Made by a program: the position numbers and the translations under genes. A stretch of DNA of 64,000 nt, from positions 1,302,001 through 1,366,000 of the forward strand of contig NZ_CP061285.1 in assembly GCF_018687075.1 (NCBI RefSeq), written 5' to 3'. Below, piece after piece: positions 19,547 to 28,457 of this stretch (position 1 is the stretch's first letter; each line of letters starts with the position of its first letter). The DNA is from Polynucleobacter sp. MWH-UH35A. Its GTDB lineage: Bacteria; Pseudomonadota; Gammaproteobacteria; Burkholderiales; Burkholderiaceae. The notes beneath the pieces were generated by a model. It saw only the letters and a list, made by a program, of their open reading frames with translations. It searched no databases and was not told where the DNA came from.

Positions 19547-19774
19547 GCAAAAAGTCTTTTTAAATCCAATGATCGCGGGTTTGAAAGCGAAATCTCAACG
19601 AAGTCAATCTCGCCAGACCCACTAAATAAAATATTGCTTTTCGGGATATTCACTTTGGCTCAACAAAATTCCAAAATTTACGACCCTTACTACTTAGGGG
19701 TTTGCCGTTAGGAATTTAATCGCACCCCTTTTAAATTCTTAACTAAACGAAACCCCAACATTGCTGATGAGGCT
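19547..19774 (+). repeat. Degenerate tRNA-Lys repeat, copy C, with duplicated 3' flank
   Basis: At 19549-19623 there is a decayed tRNA-Lys 3' part (GATCGCGGGTTTGAA, then CTCGCCAGACCCA) that carries an internal insertion of about 20 bp. The following 150 bp (CGACCCTTACTACTTAGGGGTTTG..., ACCCCAACATTGCTGATGAGG in part) align with 22544-22700 behind copy D. So both the tRNA remnant and its flank are duplicated on either side of the cytochrome gene. Confidence 0.7.
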
Positions 19775-20056
19775 TTACTTTTCTGGTGGACACACCAAGA
19801 CTTGAACCTTCCTCCAGGGGCTCAAATTAATGAAAATATTGACCACACTCCTTACAACAAAACAATACAAAAACTGCTGTGTAGCTCCCTTAGTTGTTTT
19901 ATGAAGCTCGATGGAGCTATAGATTAATTTGAATGATTTTCCAAATTGATCATGCAGATGCTTTGAGTCATAACGCGCAATATCTAAACCACTACACTTT
20001 TCAAGCCCCTCTGGATTAAAGGTAGTTATGACGACATAACCATCATGCCCAACCAA
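19775..20056 (-). pseudogene. 3' remnant of a methyltransferase gene
   Basis: The first ~70 residues of this frame match the C-terminal third of the methyltransferase at 22735-23355: (V/I)(I/T)TF(N/G)PEG.E.CSGLD..RYD...LH.QFGK.FKL, then HKT..G.TQQFLYCF. The N-terminal two thirds, including the SAM-binding motif, are missing, and the C-terminus runs on into unrelated residues. This is a truncated paralogue, not a working enzyme. It keeps the same orientation and the same flanking repeat as the intact gene. Confidence 0.8.
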
Positions 20057-20359
20057 ACGCCTGAGTTAACAGAAAATACCACAATAGCAACCGCAATGGC
20101 CAAATCAAAGCAATCACCTGAAACAGCGAAAGATTAAGAATTGGATGCAGTTAGAGAATGATAGTGACGAAGCCTTTGCTAAAGCAGCGAAGGGAGTAGC
20201 GATGAAACTTGCCGCTAAATATAGCCAGAAATCAATTTGATTTATATCAAGTTTGCCTAGCATTTTTATACATAGGAATAAATCATGATTTATGTCATTG
20301 TCAACATTAGGGAATCCCCCATACTGATAACACATTGTTCCTTAAAGCTTGGGTATTTC
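20057..20359. other. Intergenic stretch with decayed short frames
   Basis: Between the methyltransferase remnant and the cytochrome start there is no confident gene. Two short rightward frames, ATG 20045 to TAA (30 codons) and ATG 20145 to TGA 20240 (31 codons, ending KLAAKYSQKSI), lie in different frames and look like one small alanine/lysine-rich gene broken by a frameshift. The cytochrome promoter must lie in the last 100 bp. Confidence 0.35.
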
Positions 20360-22384
20360 ATGAATTTATTCTTAAAGGCTATCTGTTTCGTTAGCGTTTG
20401 TTTCGTTGGTGCGGCCTACAGCTTAAATGCAGGCGCCACACAAAATTCAAACGAACTAATAAAGCGCGGCGAATATCTTTCTCACCTAGGTGATTGTGTT
20501 GCTTGCCATACCAATAAAGGCGGAAAGCCGATGGCTGGCGGCTTAGAGTTAATGACACCTTTTGGCGCACTATATTCGACGAACATTACGCCCGATAAAA
20601 AGACAGGCATAGGCGAATATACTTTTGATCAATTTGACAGAGCAATGCGTAAAGGTGTGGCAGCAGATGGGCACAATCTTTATCCTGCAATGCCTTACCC
20701 ATCCTACTCAAAAATGACTGATGATGATATGCATGCACTTTATCAGTATTTGATGTTCGGAGTGACTCCAGTCGAGCAGAAAAATATTCCAAATCAAATG
20801 AAATGGCCTTACAACATGCGTTGGGGCCTTAGCTTTTGGAATATTCTTTTTGGCGGCAGTAAGCCATATACATCGAATCCATCCCAATCAGTGCAATGGA
20901 ATCGCGGTGCATATATTGTTCAGGGCATGGGGCATTGTGGATCCTGCCACACCCCACGCGGTCTTTTATTCCAAGAGAAGGCTATGAGTCAGGATGGATC
21001 AAGTGGAAAATTTTTCCTTTCAGGCTCAACGGTCGATAGCTGGCATGCCGTCAATTTACGAGATCTTTGGACGGCACCAGAAATTGTCACTTTCTTAAAA
21101 ACAGGAAAGAATCAACATGCAACTGCCTACGGAACAATGACAGAGGTCATTGGCCTAAGCACTCAGCATTTTACGGATGATGATTTGATGGCAATAGCCA
21201 TTTATTTAAAATCACTCAATAATGAAGCTGATATGCAGAGTCAGCCTATTGTTGCGATTGAAAAGTCGCAGTTATATAAAACTAAAAATGGGCTTTCTTA
21301 CTACCAGTTTTGTTCTACATGCCACTTGAGCGATGGTAAGGGCATCCCAAAAGTATTCCCGCCATTGGCTGGAAATAAGTCCATTCTCTCAGACGATCCA
21401 ACATCTGTAGTTCACGTGGTTTTAAGTGGCTGGCAGTCGGCCAGCACAAAAATAAATCATCGAATTGTTGGAATGCCAGCGTACGGCTCTTTAGATGATT
21501 CAGAGCTAGCGGGAATTATTACTTTCATAAGGTCTTCCTGGGGCAATAACGCGCCTGCGGTTACAGCAACTCAGGTGAAAGCAGTGCGCAACCAGCTTCA
21601 ACTCGAGAGTGCCTCAAAATCAAAATTTGTTACACCACGTTTTTCAAGCATGCTAGATAAAACGAATTCAAGTCAATTGGTCTATGGCATGCGCCTTATG
21701 TCTGAGACGGGGACATTGCTGCCAGAGAATGCAGGCAATAGCTTGAATTGCAGCAGTTGCCATACCAATGCTGGCACGGTAGCTAATGCATCGCCATATA
21801 TAGGTGTTGCTGCTCAATTTCCGGCTTATGCACCGCGCGCTGGAAAGGTAATAGATCTTGAGGATCGAATCAACGGTTGCTTTAAACGCTCCATGAATGG
21901 CAAGGCACTTGCAAAGGATTCGACTGAAATGAAGGCCATGATTGCTTATATGAACTGGATTAACGGCCCCTATAAAAAGGGGGATCAAATTCCTGGTCGC
22001 GGAATTGGAAAGATTGATAAAACTTTAGTACCCGATGTTGATAATGGAAAAGTAGTGTACCAAGCCCAATGTGCTGTGTGCCACGGAAATAATGGTGAAG
22101 GCGTGAAAAAGGCGGATGGGCGCTATGCTTTTCCTATGGTTTGGGGTGATGAATCCTTTAACTTAGGTGCCGGCATGGCTCGTACATATACTGCTGCAGC
22201 ATTTATTAAGCAAAATATGCCTATGGGTCACAACACAAAATTTCCGCTTGGTCAGGGCAGTAGTTTGACAGACCAAGAGGCGGTTGATGTTGCCGAGTAT
22301 TTTTCTCATATGAGTAGACCAGACTTCTCTGACAAAAATAAAGATTGGCCAAATGGAGAAAAGCCCAAAGACGCTAGGTATTAA
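20360..22384 (+). CDS. Five-haem cytochrome c: ADH-type triple-haem plus TsdA-like domain
   Basis: A 674-residue exported protein when started at ATG 20360; the signal peptide ends near NAGATQ (a 25-codon upstream extension is unlikely). Five CxxCH sites are seen: CVACH 46-50, CGSCH 193-197, CSTCH 318-322, CSSCH 464-468 and CAVCH 571-575. The first three follow the order of membrane-bound alcohol/gluconate dehydrogenase cytochrome subunits. The region from about 425 onward resembles the di-haem thiosulfate dehydrogenase TsdA, with Cys507 in RINGCFKRSMNGK matching the axial-ligand cysteine region of that family. No partner dehydrogenase lies nearby. A direct periplasmic electron hub joining two enzymes is the inference. 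Confidence 0.88.
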   Translation: MNLFLKAICFVSVCFVGAAYSLNAGATQNSNELIKRGEYLSHLGDCVACHTNKGGKPMAGGLELMTPFGALYSTNITPDKKTGIGEYTFDQFDRAMRKGVAADGHNLYPAMPYPSYSKMTDDDMHALYQYLMFGVTPVEQKNIPNQMKWPYNMRWGLSFWNILFGGSKPYTSNPSQSVQWNRGAYIVQGMGHCGSCHTPRGLLFQEKAMSQDGSSGKFFLSGSTVDSWHAVNLRDLWTAPEIVTFLKTGKNQHATAYGTMTEVIGLSTQHFTDDDLMAIAIYLKSLNNEADMQSQPIVAIEKSQLYKTKNGLSYYQFCSTCHLSDGKGIPKVFPPLAGNKSILSDDPTSVVHVVLSGWQSASTKINHRIVGMPAYGSLDDSELAGIITFIRSSWGNNAPAVTATQVKAVRNQLQLESASKSKFVTPRFSSMLDKTNSSQLVYGMRLMSETGTLLPENAGNSLNCSSCHTNAGTVANASPYIGVAAQFPAYAPRAGKVIDLEDRINGCFKRSMNGKALAKDSTEMKAMIAYMNWINGPYKKGDQIPGRGIGKIDKTLVPDVDNGKVVYQAQCAVCHGNNGEGVKKADGRYAFPMVWGDESFNLGAGMARTYTAAAFIKQNMPMGHNTKFPLGQGSSLTDQEAVDVAEYFSHMSRPDFSDKNKDWPNGEKPKDARY

Positions 22385-22421
22385 TTACCTACACTTATCT
22401 TTGAAAACTTCAATTAAGCAA

Positions 22422-22543
22422 TCGCATACTCAATCGCACAGTGACTTTTTAACCCCACAACCAATTGATTTATATGGGGTTTTGAAGAGCCACGACTTCT
22501 TTTAATCCGTTGGTCGCGAGTTCGAATCTCGCCCGACCCACCA
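22422..22543 (+). repeat. tRNA-Lys-derived repeat, copy D
   Basis: The best-conserved tRNA-like copy. The left module has CAATCGCACAGTGAC and a possible hairpin AACCCCA...TGGGGTT around ATTGATTTATA; the tRNA-Lys remnant spans about 22487-22543 with a perfect T arm (GCGAG TTCGAAT CTCGC) and the full CCCACCA end. The 5' acceptor strand is absent. This is one of the two copies flanking the cytochrome gene. Confidence 0.85.
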
Positions 22544-22734
22544 TATAGAATAAGGCTTTGCGGGCAATTCGCTTCGACCTAAGAAATCCCAAAAATTACG
22601 GCCCTTACTGCACAAGGGTTTGCTGTTAGCAATTCAATCGCACACTTTTCAATACTTGACTAAACAAAACCCCACCATTACTAATGAGGAATTATTTTTT
22701 GCCTCTGAGCGGGATCGACCAGAGCTGAAGCTAT
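22544..22734 (+). repeat. Duplicated flank behind copy D
   Basis: This segment aligns with 19624-19774: CGGCCCTTACTGCACAAGGG versus CGACCCTTACTACTTAGGGG, then GCAATTCAATCGCAC versus GAATTTAATCGCAC, and AAACCCCACCATTACTAATGAGG-like ends in both. Together with the adjoining methyltransferase 3' ends this makes a direct duplication of roughly 0.5 kb around the cytochrome gene. No gene is seen within it. Confidence 0.65.
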
Positions 22735-23355
22735 TCAACTCCACTCCATCCTGCAAAAACAATAAAGAAATTGCTGGGTTGTACCCATAGGTGTTTTGTG
22801 AATTTCAGTTGTGCTATTCAGTAATTTGAATGTCTTACCAAATTGCCCGTGTAAGCGCTCGGCATCATAACGAACGACATCTAAGCCACTGCATTGTTCT
22901 GGACCCTCTGGACCGAAAGTGGAGATAATTACATGGCCTCCATGCTTTACCGAAAGCATTACCTGCTCAACATATATTTCCCGCTGAGCCGCATCGGTTA
23001 GAAAGTGAAAGACCGCCCTATCGTGCCAGACATCAAAATAATTTTGAGGCAAGGTGGCTTTAGTAATATCTGCACAATACCAATGAACATTATTAGCATT
23101 TTTACCAATCCGCCCCCTTGCAACATCTATCGCCCTTTGGGAGATATCCAGAACACTTAAGTCCGTAAAACCATCAAGCAATAAATCATCAACAAGAGTG
23201 GCTTCTCCACCGCCAACATCAATAATGGAAGCAGTCTTATTCTGCGTTGCTTCATAAATGAGGTTTAGCGAAGTTTCAAGATGCGGTGCAAACCAGCTTA
23301 CAGCATCTGGTGATTTAGTTCCGTAGACTTTTTCCCAATGGTCCTTCTCGTCCAT
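22735..23355 (-). CDS. Class I SAM-dependent methyltransferase
   Basis: A 206-residue methyltransferase. SAM-binding motif I is IIDVGGGEATLVDDLL (residues about 44-59), motif II follows with LSVLDIS, and YFDVWHDRAVFHFL is the post-motif region. The N-terminus DHWEKVYGTKSPDAVSWF is typical of a group annotated as generic or thiopurine-type methyltransferases. Substrate unknown. It is the last gene of a three-gene leftward unit with the Sco-like and GST-zeta genes. A truncated relative sits at 19775-20056. Confidence 0.88.
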   Translation of the reverse strand: MDEKDHWEKVYGTKSPDAVSWFAPHLETSLNLIYEATQNKTASIIDVGGGEATLVDDLLLDGFTDLSVLDISQRAIDVARGRIGKNANNVHWYCADITKATLPQNYFDVWHDRAVFHFLTDAAQREIYVEQVMLSVKHGGHVIISTFGPEGPEQCSGLDVVRYDAERLHGQFGKTFKLLNSTTEIHKTPMGTTQQFLYCFCRMEWS

Positions 23356-23361
23356 ATAATT

Positions 23362-24009
23362 TTAATACCCCAAAAAAAGCTGCAATAAATCATGGCGTAA
23401 ATTCTTTACGCCATTCTGGCGGCCTAGATAAAGCCTAAGACACCCCTCTTGGTCAAAGACTAGCCCCGATCTTATTGGTTCTGCACAGTAGGCAACTGAA
23501 TTTTCCAGCTGTACCTTGTTTAGGTAGATTAAAAAGTCTTTAGCAAATTTTTTAGCATCCGATATATTTCTTGGCCTTAAACCAATGCAACCTGAGTCAA
23601 TCTCTGATAAATAATTCTCCATATCCTCAGGGGAATCATTTTCTGGATCAATCGTTATAAACACCAAATCCACTGGTAAAGGTTGTTGTCCTGTGACGCT
23701 CAACTCGTGTACTATATTTTTCAATATCATGCGTGAGGGATCATCAGCCAAGGCTCGCCCAACAACAAGAACTACAATCCTTCCCTTGAAACTTGCTAAA
23801 GATCTTGCATTGCCCTTAATATCGATTAATGAAAATTCCGAACCAAATGACTTTAAGTCAGTAATGTCGTCGTTTTGAAAGCGCTGATTAGGGACATATA
23901 AGTTATTGTTAAATATCAAGCAATCAATTAACGCGCGGTAAAGCCATCTCTTCACCCCTGCAATAAAGCACTCATATATTTCAGAGGTTTGGCTCAAATT
24001 CATTTTCAT
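23362..24009 (-). CDS. Sco/thioredoxin-fold protein lacking the CxxxC motif
   Basis: About 215 residues when started at ATG 24009, which overlaps the preceding stop as ATGA. The central part resembles the Sco1/SenC fold: FSLIDIKGN..SLASFKGRIVVLVVG, then VDLVFITIDPENDSPEDMENYL. Where Sco proteins carry the copper-binding CxxxC, this protein has ALADDPSRM, so neither copper binding nor disulfide exchange of the usual kind is possible. No signal peptide or anchor is evident. A regulatory or haem/flavin-independent role is conceivable; function unknown. Confidence 0.72.
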   Translation of the reverse strand: MKMNLSQTSEIYECFIAGVKRWLYRALIDCLIFNNNLYVPNQRFQNDDITDLKSFGSEFSLIDIKGNARSLASFKGRIVVLVVGRALADDPSRMILKNIVHELSVTGQQPLPVDLVFITIDPENDSPEDMENYLSEIDSGCIGLRPRNISDAKKFAKDFLIYLNKVQLENSVAYCAEPIRSGLVFDQEGCLRLYLGRQNGVKNLRHDLLQLFLGY

Positions 24010-24665
24010 TGAGTCTGACATGGCGCATCCGCTTGCTTTAGAGGATGCGCACTTGAAAAAGCGGGATTTAAAAAGCATCGATCAGTGATTTTTTTTAAAG
24101 TTGGAGCGATACTTATATTGGCGCCAAAAAGCTCTACACCTACAACATGTGAAGCCAATGCAATATCTGCAATAGTTATTGCATTGCCACAGGCATAATA
24201 ATCAGCAGACGAGTCAACGCCGGTCAAATAAGCTTCTATTGCCTCACTGCCCAAATCCAACCAATGTCTTGCCCAACTCAGCTGAGAACTCTCTTCCTGC
24301 TCGTGATTTTCGCTAATATATTTTCTTGTTCTGGGAACGATTAATGGATGTGTGTCAGCTATGGTAATTAGAGATAACGCCCGAACTGCTGCACGCTCAG
24401 CTGCGTGAACCGGCATCAATGAAGGATTGGGCCAGACATCATCTATGTATTCAAGTATTGCCAATGATTGTGTAATCGTCTTTCCATCATGAATTAACGC
24501 AGGAAGAACATGCTGGGGGTTTATTTGTGAGAACGTTTCGTCAAATTGCTGACCCCTGACAATATCAATGGATCTTTCTTCGTAGGAGATCTTTTTGAGG
24601 TTAAGAGCCACCCTGACTCTATAAGTTGCCAATGACCTCCAATATCCATATAGCACCACATCCAT
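24006..24665 (-). CDS. Zeta-class GST, maleylacetoacetate/maleylpyruvate isomerase type
   Basis: A 219-residue protein from ATG 24665 (MDVVLYGYWRS); the open frame extends 45 codons further upstream but that part is not family-like. The N-terminal zeta-class motif is present as RSLATYRVRVALNLK, followed by QINPQHVLPALIHDG and ITQSLAILEYID. These enzymes isomerise maleylacetoacetate or maleylpyruvate with glutathione in tyrosine or gentisate breakdown. No such pathway genes lie beside it, so the substrate is open. First gene of a three-gene leftward unit. Confidence 0.82.
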   Translation of the reverse strand: MDVVLYGYWRSLATYRVRVALNLKKISYEERSIDIVRGQQFDETFSQINPQHVLPALIHDGKTITQSLAILEYIDDVWPNPSLMPVHAAERAAVRALSLITIADTHPLIVPRTRKYISENHEQEESSQLSWARHWLDLGSEAIEAYLTGVDSSADYYACGNAITIADIALASHVVGVELFGANISIAPTLKKITDRCFLNPAFSSAHPLKQADAPCQTQ

Positions 24666-24795
24666 AAGCACTCCCAAAGATGACAAACATATTGATGCAT
24701 CCATCTTATTTGAGCTTGAATATAGACACCTCTTTAAATGCACCTTGTTGGTGATGACCTTACTTAAAATTGAATAAGAGAATTTAACAACGACT

Positions 24796-24834
24796 AACAA
24801 TTTGTTATCAATTTAGAAATAAATTGATAATTCA
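24796..24834 (+). promoter_or_regulatory. Upstream activator element of the rhodanese promoter
   Basis: A composite palindromic element: AATTTGTTATCAATTT (24799-24814), AGAAA, then AAATTGATAA, which also forms the perfect inverted repeat TTATCAATTT-N6-AAATTGATAA (24805-24830). It matches the element at 29188-29225 at about 30 of 38 positions, in the same orientation relative to transcription. It is centred about 67 bp upstream of the -24 box, a normal distance for an enhancer-binding protein. Confidence 0.7.
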
Positions 24835-24881
24835 CACCACAATCATCTCACTCCCCTGGTTGCAAATAGGGTTTTTTAGAC

Positions 24882-24898
24882 TGGCATAAATATTGCTT
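24882..24898 (+). promoter_or_regulatory. Sigma-54 promoter of the rhodanese gene
   Basis: TGGCAT-AAATA-TTGCTT matches the -24/-12 consensus TGGCAY-N5-TTGCW exactly, including the invariant GG and GC with correct spacing. Transcription would start near 24910, about 36 bp before the ATG, with GAAGGA as ribosome-binding site. Confidence 0.88.
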
Positions 24899-24945
24899 CT
24901 AAAAAAGTTAGGCATTTGCCATAAACACTTACGAAGGATTCCAGC

Positions 24946-25812
24946 ATGAATTTAGACTCAACAACCACTCTTATTGGACCTGATGAACTTTTGAAACTTC
25001 AAAATTCCGAGCCAATGGTGATCATTGATACTAGAGATCCTGAAGCTTACGCTTCGGGACACATCCCAGGAGCCGTGAATATCAGAGAAATCTTCACATT
25101 TTTGGCAACATCAACACCCCAGGGTTTAAAAGACTTAAAGGGTAGCTTTGAAAAGCAGCTTGGCGATGCTGGCATCTCCGGCAAAGAGACGGTTATCTTT
25201 TATGAAGACAGCATGAATGGTGGGTATGGCCAATCATGCCGTGGCTACTATCTTCTTACCTGGCTTGGATACCCAAAAATTAAAGTTTTAAATGGCGGCT
25301 ACTCTGCTTGGGTTTCAAAGAGTCTACCCACCAGCACAGATCCCACAGTACCAACACCGGCAACCTTCCCTACCAACCTCAACACTCCAGATGTAATGGT
25401 TACCCTAGATGACGTAAAGGCAGCCTTGGGAAGCAAAACAGTTCTCATGGATGTTAGGGATGTGGATGAATGGATCGGGGATAGCTCATCACCTTATGGA
25501 AAAGATTTTGCCCCTAGAAAAGGCCGTCTTCCCGGAGCTAAGTGGCTTGAATGGTACAGATTTATGAAGCCATCTGCGCTGGGTCCAATCTTCAAAACAC
25601 CAGATGAAGTACGCGCCGAGTGCGCAACGGCAAACATTGGACTAAATGATGAAATCATCCTTTATTGCTTCAAAGGAGCTAGGGCGTCAAACACTTTTTT
25701 AGCTCTAACTCAAGCGGGCTTTAGAAATGTGCGGATGTATTTTGGCTCATGGAATGAATGGTCACGCGACCCATCTCTTCCAATCGAATCTGGGATGCCT
25801 GTAGCAAATTAA
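24946..25812 (+). CDS. Two-domain rhodanese sulfurtransferase
   Basis: A 288-residue thiosulfate/3-mercaptopyruvate sulfurtransferase-like protein. The inactive N-terminal rhodanese domain starts at IDTRDPEAYASGHIPGAVN; the second domain has DVRDVDEW and the active-site loop with Cys241 in YCFKGARAS. No signal peptide, so cytoplasmic. Rhodaneses pass sulfane sulfur to cyanide (giving thiocyanate) or to other thiophiles. It has its own sigma-54 promoter and shares the upstream element with the OsmC operon, so it is very probably part of the same regulon as the cyanase locus. Confidence 0.92.
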   Translation: MNLDSTTTLIGPDELLKLQNSEPMVIIDTRDPEAYASGHIPGAVNIREIFTFLATSTPQGLKDLKGSFEKQLGDAGISGKETVIFYEDSMNGGYGQSCRGYYLLTWLGYPKIKVLNGGYSAWVSKSLPTSTDPTVPTPATFPTNLNTPDVMVTLDDVKAALGSKTVLMDVRDVDEWIGDSSSPYGKDFAPRKGRLPGAKWLEWYRFMKPSALGPIFKTPDEVRAECATANIGLNDEIILYCFKGARASNTFLALTQAGFRNVRMYFGSWNEWSRDPSLPIESGMPVAN

Positions 25813-25825
25813 ACTGTAATTCGAG

Positions 25826-25855
25826 AATAGCCCCCGCTAACTAGTGGGGGCTATT
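25826..25855. terminator. Strong hairpin between convergent genes
   Basis: A perfect 10-bp stem AATAGCCCCC / GGGGGCTATT with a 10-nt loop separates the rhodanese gene (ending 25812) from the convergent reductase gene (ending 25867). The T tract is short, so termination may be partial. Confidence 0.75.
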
Positions 25856-25866
25856 GCAAGAGATCT

Positions 25867-27252
25867 TTATCCAAGCTGAATACTTGCTTGCACTTGATTG
25901 TTATGCCATTGATTAAAAATAATTTTTCCGGTTTTCGGATCTTTGGCACCTTTTTCGTTATCCCAATTCCCGGCGTCATGTATCCTACCTTCGATACGAA
26001 TTGGCAGAGAACTTGTTTTTACTCTAATGGGTAAAGCGCGGTTCTCATAATGAAAGCCTTTCTGACCGCAAATTTGCTTAGCAATAACATCAGCCTGTCG
26101 AAGAATGGGTTCAATATAACGACTTGCTTCTCCATCGATGCTAATGCAATCTCCAAGCCCATATATATTTGGGGCGCTAGATTGCAAAGTTTTAGGGTTT
26201 ACTGCCAACCCGTTATTCCAATCTAACTTAGCATTTTTAACCAAGTCTGGCTCTGTTTTCAAACCAATTGCCATCACAATATGATCAACTTCGAGAGCCT
26301 CACCCGAAGATAGGTTAATTTTTTTCTTTGTACTTTCACTAGCAATGCTATCAACCTTCACGCCACCGTGAAATTGAATGGGTAAACCGCCCCATGCTTG
26401 CAGTAATTTCTTCGATGCCAAATCAGGAAGGAGTCGACCCAAGGGCAAAGAAGATAGATCAATTAATTCAATATCGTGTCCTGCCATAGCTAGATCATTA
26501 GCAAGTTCACAGCCAATAAGCCCGGCACCAATAATGGCGATCTTAGAATTTGTATCCTGTATGGCTGCACGAAGTTTGGTATATGACTCCACATGATTCA
26601 CATGCCAGCAATCCTTCAAACCTAAATTTGGCATGCAAATTGGTTTTGATCCCTGAGCAATTATCAAATGGCCAAACTTGAAGGTCCCACGCGTAGTTCT
26701 CAGTTGATTTGTTTGTGGCGATAAACCAATAGCATGCGTGTTTGCGTAGAGATTCACGTCAAGTCTAGCAGCAGCCTGAGCGCCGGTTTCTTTGATTAGC
26801 AATTTCGCATCAATATTTTTCACTACTGCAACTGAAAGCATTGGCTTTTCATAAAGATCTCCAGCACAAGCCGTAACAATCGAAATAGATATGTCCTTAT
26901 TCATCCCCCTTAGTGCTTGAGCTGCTTGCCAGCCTGCCTTTCCTGCACCTATGATGACTACATCAGAATTTTTTAATGCAGTCCAGCCCTTTGTCTTATT
27001 ACTCGCTGAAGTGGATTTGATGCATGCGCCCCCAGAAATCTTTACAGCATTACTTGCATCGTATAGTTCAAAATCTTCTTTAGAAACTCCACACAATGGA
27101 CATGACCAATCATCGGGTATATCTTCAAATCGCGTACCTGGCGCAATCCCACTATCGGGATCGCCCTCCTCCTCTTTGTAAAGAAGTCCACAGGCTTTAC
27201 ATATATAAGTGAGCCAATCCTGTTGTGACTGGCCGTTAGAGATAACTTCCAT
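25867..27252 (-). CDS. Rubredoxin-FAD oxidoreductase fusion
   Basis: A 461-residue electron-transfer protein. Residues about 14-62 are a rubredoxin domain with two Cys pairs (CKACG and CPLCG) that bind one iron. Residues about 97-400 are a rubredoxin-NAD(P)+ reductase-type flavoprotein: FAD motif [15 protein letters not shown] motif [14 protein letters not shown] and the second FAD motif IYGLGDCI. Fusing donor and carrier in one chain is suited to feeding electrons to an oxygenase or peroxidase. It is the third gene behind the sigma-54 promoter at 29084, after OsmC and the acyl-CoA-dehydrogenase-like protein. Confidence 0.93.
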   Translation of the reverse strand: MEVISNGQSQQDWLTYICKACGLLYKEEEGDPDSGIAPGTRFEDIPDDWSCPLCGVSKEDFELYDASNAVKISGGACIKSTSASNKTKGWTALKNSDVVIIGAGKAGWQAAQALRGMNKDISISIVTACAGDLYEKPMLSVAVVKNIDAKLLIKETGAQAAARLDVNLYANTHAIGLSPQTNQLRTTRGTFKFGHLIIAQGSKPICMPNLGLKDCWHVNHVESYTKLRAAIQDTNSKIAIIGAGLIGCELANDLAMAGHDIELIDLSSLPLGRLLPDLASKKLLQAWGGLPIQFHGGVKVDSIASESTKKKINLSSGEALEVDHIVMAIGLKTEPDLVKNAKLDWNNGLAVNPKTLQSSAPNIYGLGDCISIDGEASRYIEPILRQADVIAKQICGQKGFHYENRALPIRVKTSSLPIRIEGRIHDAGNWDNEKGAKDPKTGKIIFNQWHNNQVQASIQLG

Positions 27253-27275
27253 TTTTGCTACTCCTTTATTTGTTG

Positions 27276-28442
27276 CTATGCAGGGCTTAATTCAGCTTTT
27301 TGCGATGCCAATTCCCACCTTAGATGCTTAATTGCTGGGGTTACGATCGCAACAAAATGTGATTCTCTAATGCGTCTTTGCACTTCCGAGCACATTAAAT
27401 ATCCTCTAGCCCCTTGATGCATCAAAGCAGATTGAGCTGAGCGCAATGCTAGTTCGGAGGCATGTAAGCGAGCATCCAGGACCCGGATAAAGTACTCTTT
27501 ACTATCGTCATAAGGTGTTTTAGACAACTCCATAATATCGTCAGTTAAGTCATCCAATTCCCGCTGGAGTTCATCTGGTCGATCTTCTAAATACTGATTG
27601 ACATGCCCGAGTTGCTTTTCAACCTTCCACATCGAGTCAATGGCACCCTGAGTTACACCCAAACCCATTCCAGTTTGAAGCAGAATAAATGCTGATTTAA
27701 TTTTCTTAAGCAGACCACCTACGGATTTCGCAATAATCTTTTCTTCGGTAATGAATAGGTTCTTGACTGAAATGGCATAAGTGCCCGTTCCCTCCATACC
27801 TGAGAATGATGGGCACTCCTTTAGCTCAACACCCGGAGCATCACAATGCAACATGAACATTAATTCATGGCCTAGCATCGACTCCTTTGTGGTGGCATCA
27901 ACAACATTACAAATTGTTCCAAAGTAATGCTTTTGACCTAAGTTACTTACCCATGGCAAGGTGCCATTAACAAGGTAGCCCCCGTCCACTTTTTCAGCCT
28001 TTAAGTACATTGTTTCAATGCCAGTCAAAGCTTTCATTGGGTTTGATAGCCCAGTACCACCCAAAGTCTGTCCTGCCGCATGACTAGCAAGTAAATCTTT
28101 CATAAGCAATTGGTTGCCGGAAGATTCAATGTAAAGACCACATGCATCTTGGCACCACACCATGAAGCCAGTAGAGCCGCAAACTCTGGACACCTCAGTC
28201 ATACATTGAATGGCAAGGCCGTAATCAACCTCTCCATCAATATCCAAGTGGGCACTGAATGCGCCCGCCTGACCTAGCTTTTTCAAAACTGCCTCTGGAT
28301 AAAAGCCCTCCTGATCGCATGCCTCAACGATAGCTGCTAATTCAGTTTGGGATATCGCTTTTACCCTATTCAATACACCGGCCCCGTCATTCAGAGATAT
28401 AGAAACAGTGCCTTCTTTGGGAGGGTCAATTACCAGATTCAT
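27276..28442 (-). CDS. Acyl-CoA dehydrogenase-fold flavoprotein
   Basis: A 388-residue member of the acyl-CoA dehydrogenase superfamily (N-terminal helical, middle beta, C-terminal four-helix domains; FAD contacts such as GTGLSNP and the C-terminal '[13 protein letters not shown]'). The middle of the C-terminal domain carries an acidic insertion ([18 protein letters not shown]). I could not place the catalytic glutamate of true dehydrogenases with certainty. Its neighbours, a rubredoxin reductase and OsmC rather than fatty-acid genes, suggest it may be a flavin monooxygenase of the DszC/SfnC kind. Substrate unknown. Confidence 0.85.
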   Translation of the reverse strand: MNLVIDPPKEGTVSISLNDGAGVLNRVKAISQTELAAIVEACDQEGFYPEAVLKKLGQAGAFSAHLDIDGEVDYGLAIQCMTEVSRVCGSTGFMVWCQDACGLYIESSGNQLLMKDLLASHAAGQTLGGTGLSNPMKALTGIETMYLKAEKVDGGYLVNGTLPWVSNLGQKHYFGTICNVVDATTKESMLGHELMFMLHCDAPGVELKECPSFSGMEGTGTYAISVKNLFITEEKIIAKSVGGLLKKIKSAFILLQTGMGLGVTQGAIDSMWKVEKQLGHVNQYLEDRPDELQRELDDLTDDIMELSKTPYDDSKEYFIRVLDARLHASELALRSAQSALMHQGARGYLMCSEVQRRIRESHFVAIVTPAIKHLRWELASQKAELSPA

Positions 28443-28457
28443 TTTTTTCTCCAGTGA

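Noticed and set aside
24840..24900. Short frame or leader peptide before the rhodanese gene
   Set aside because: No start codon with a ribosome-binding site; the stretch is fully explained by the -24/-12 promoter and the upstream element.
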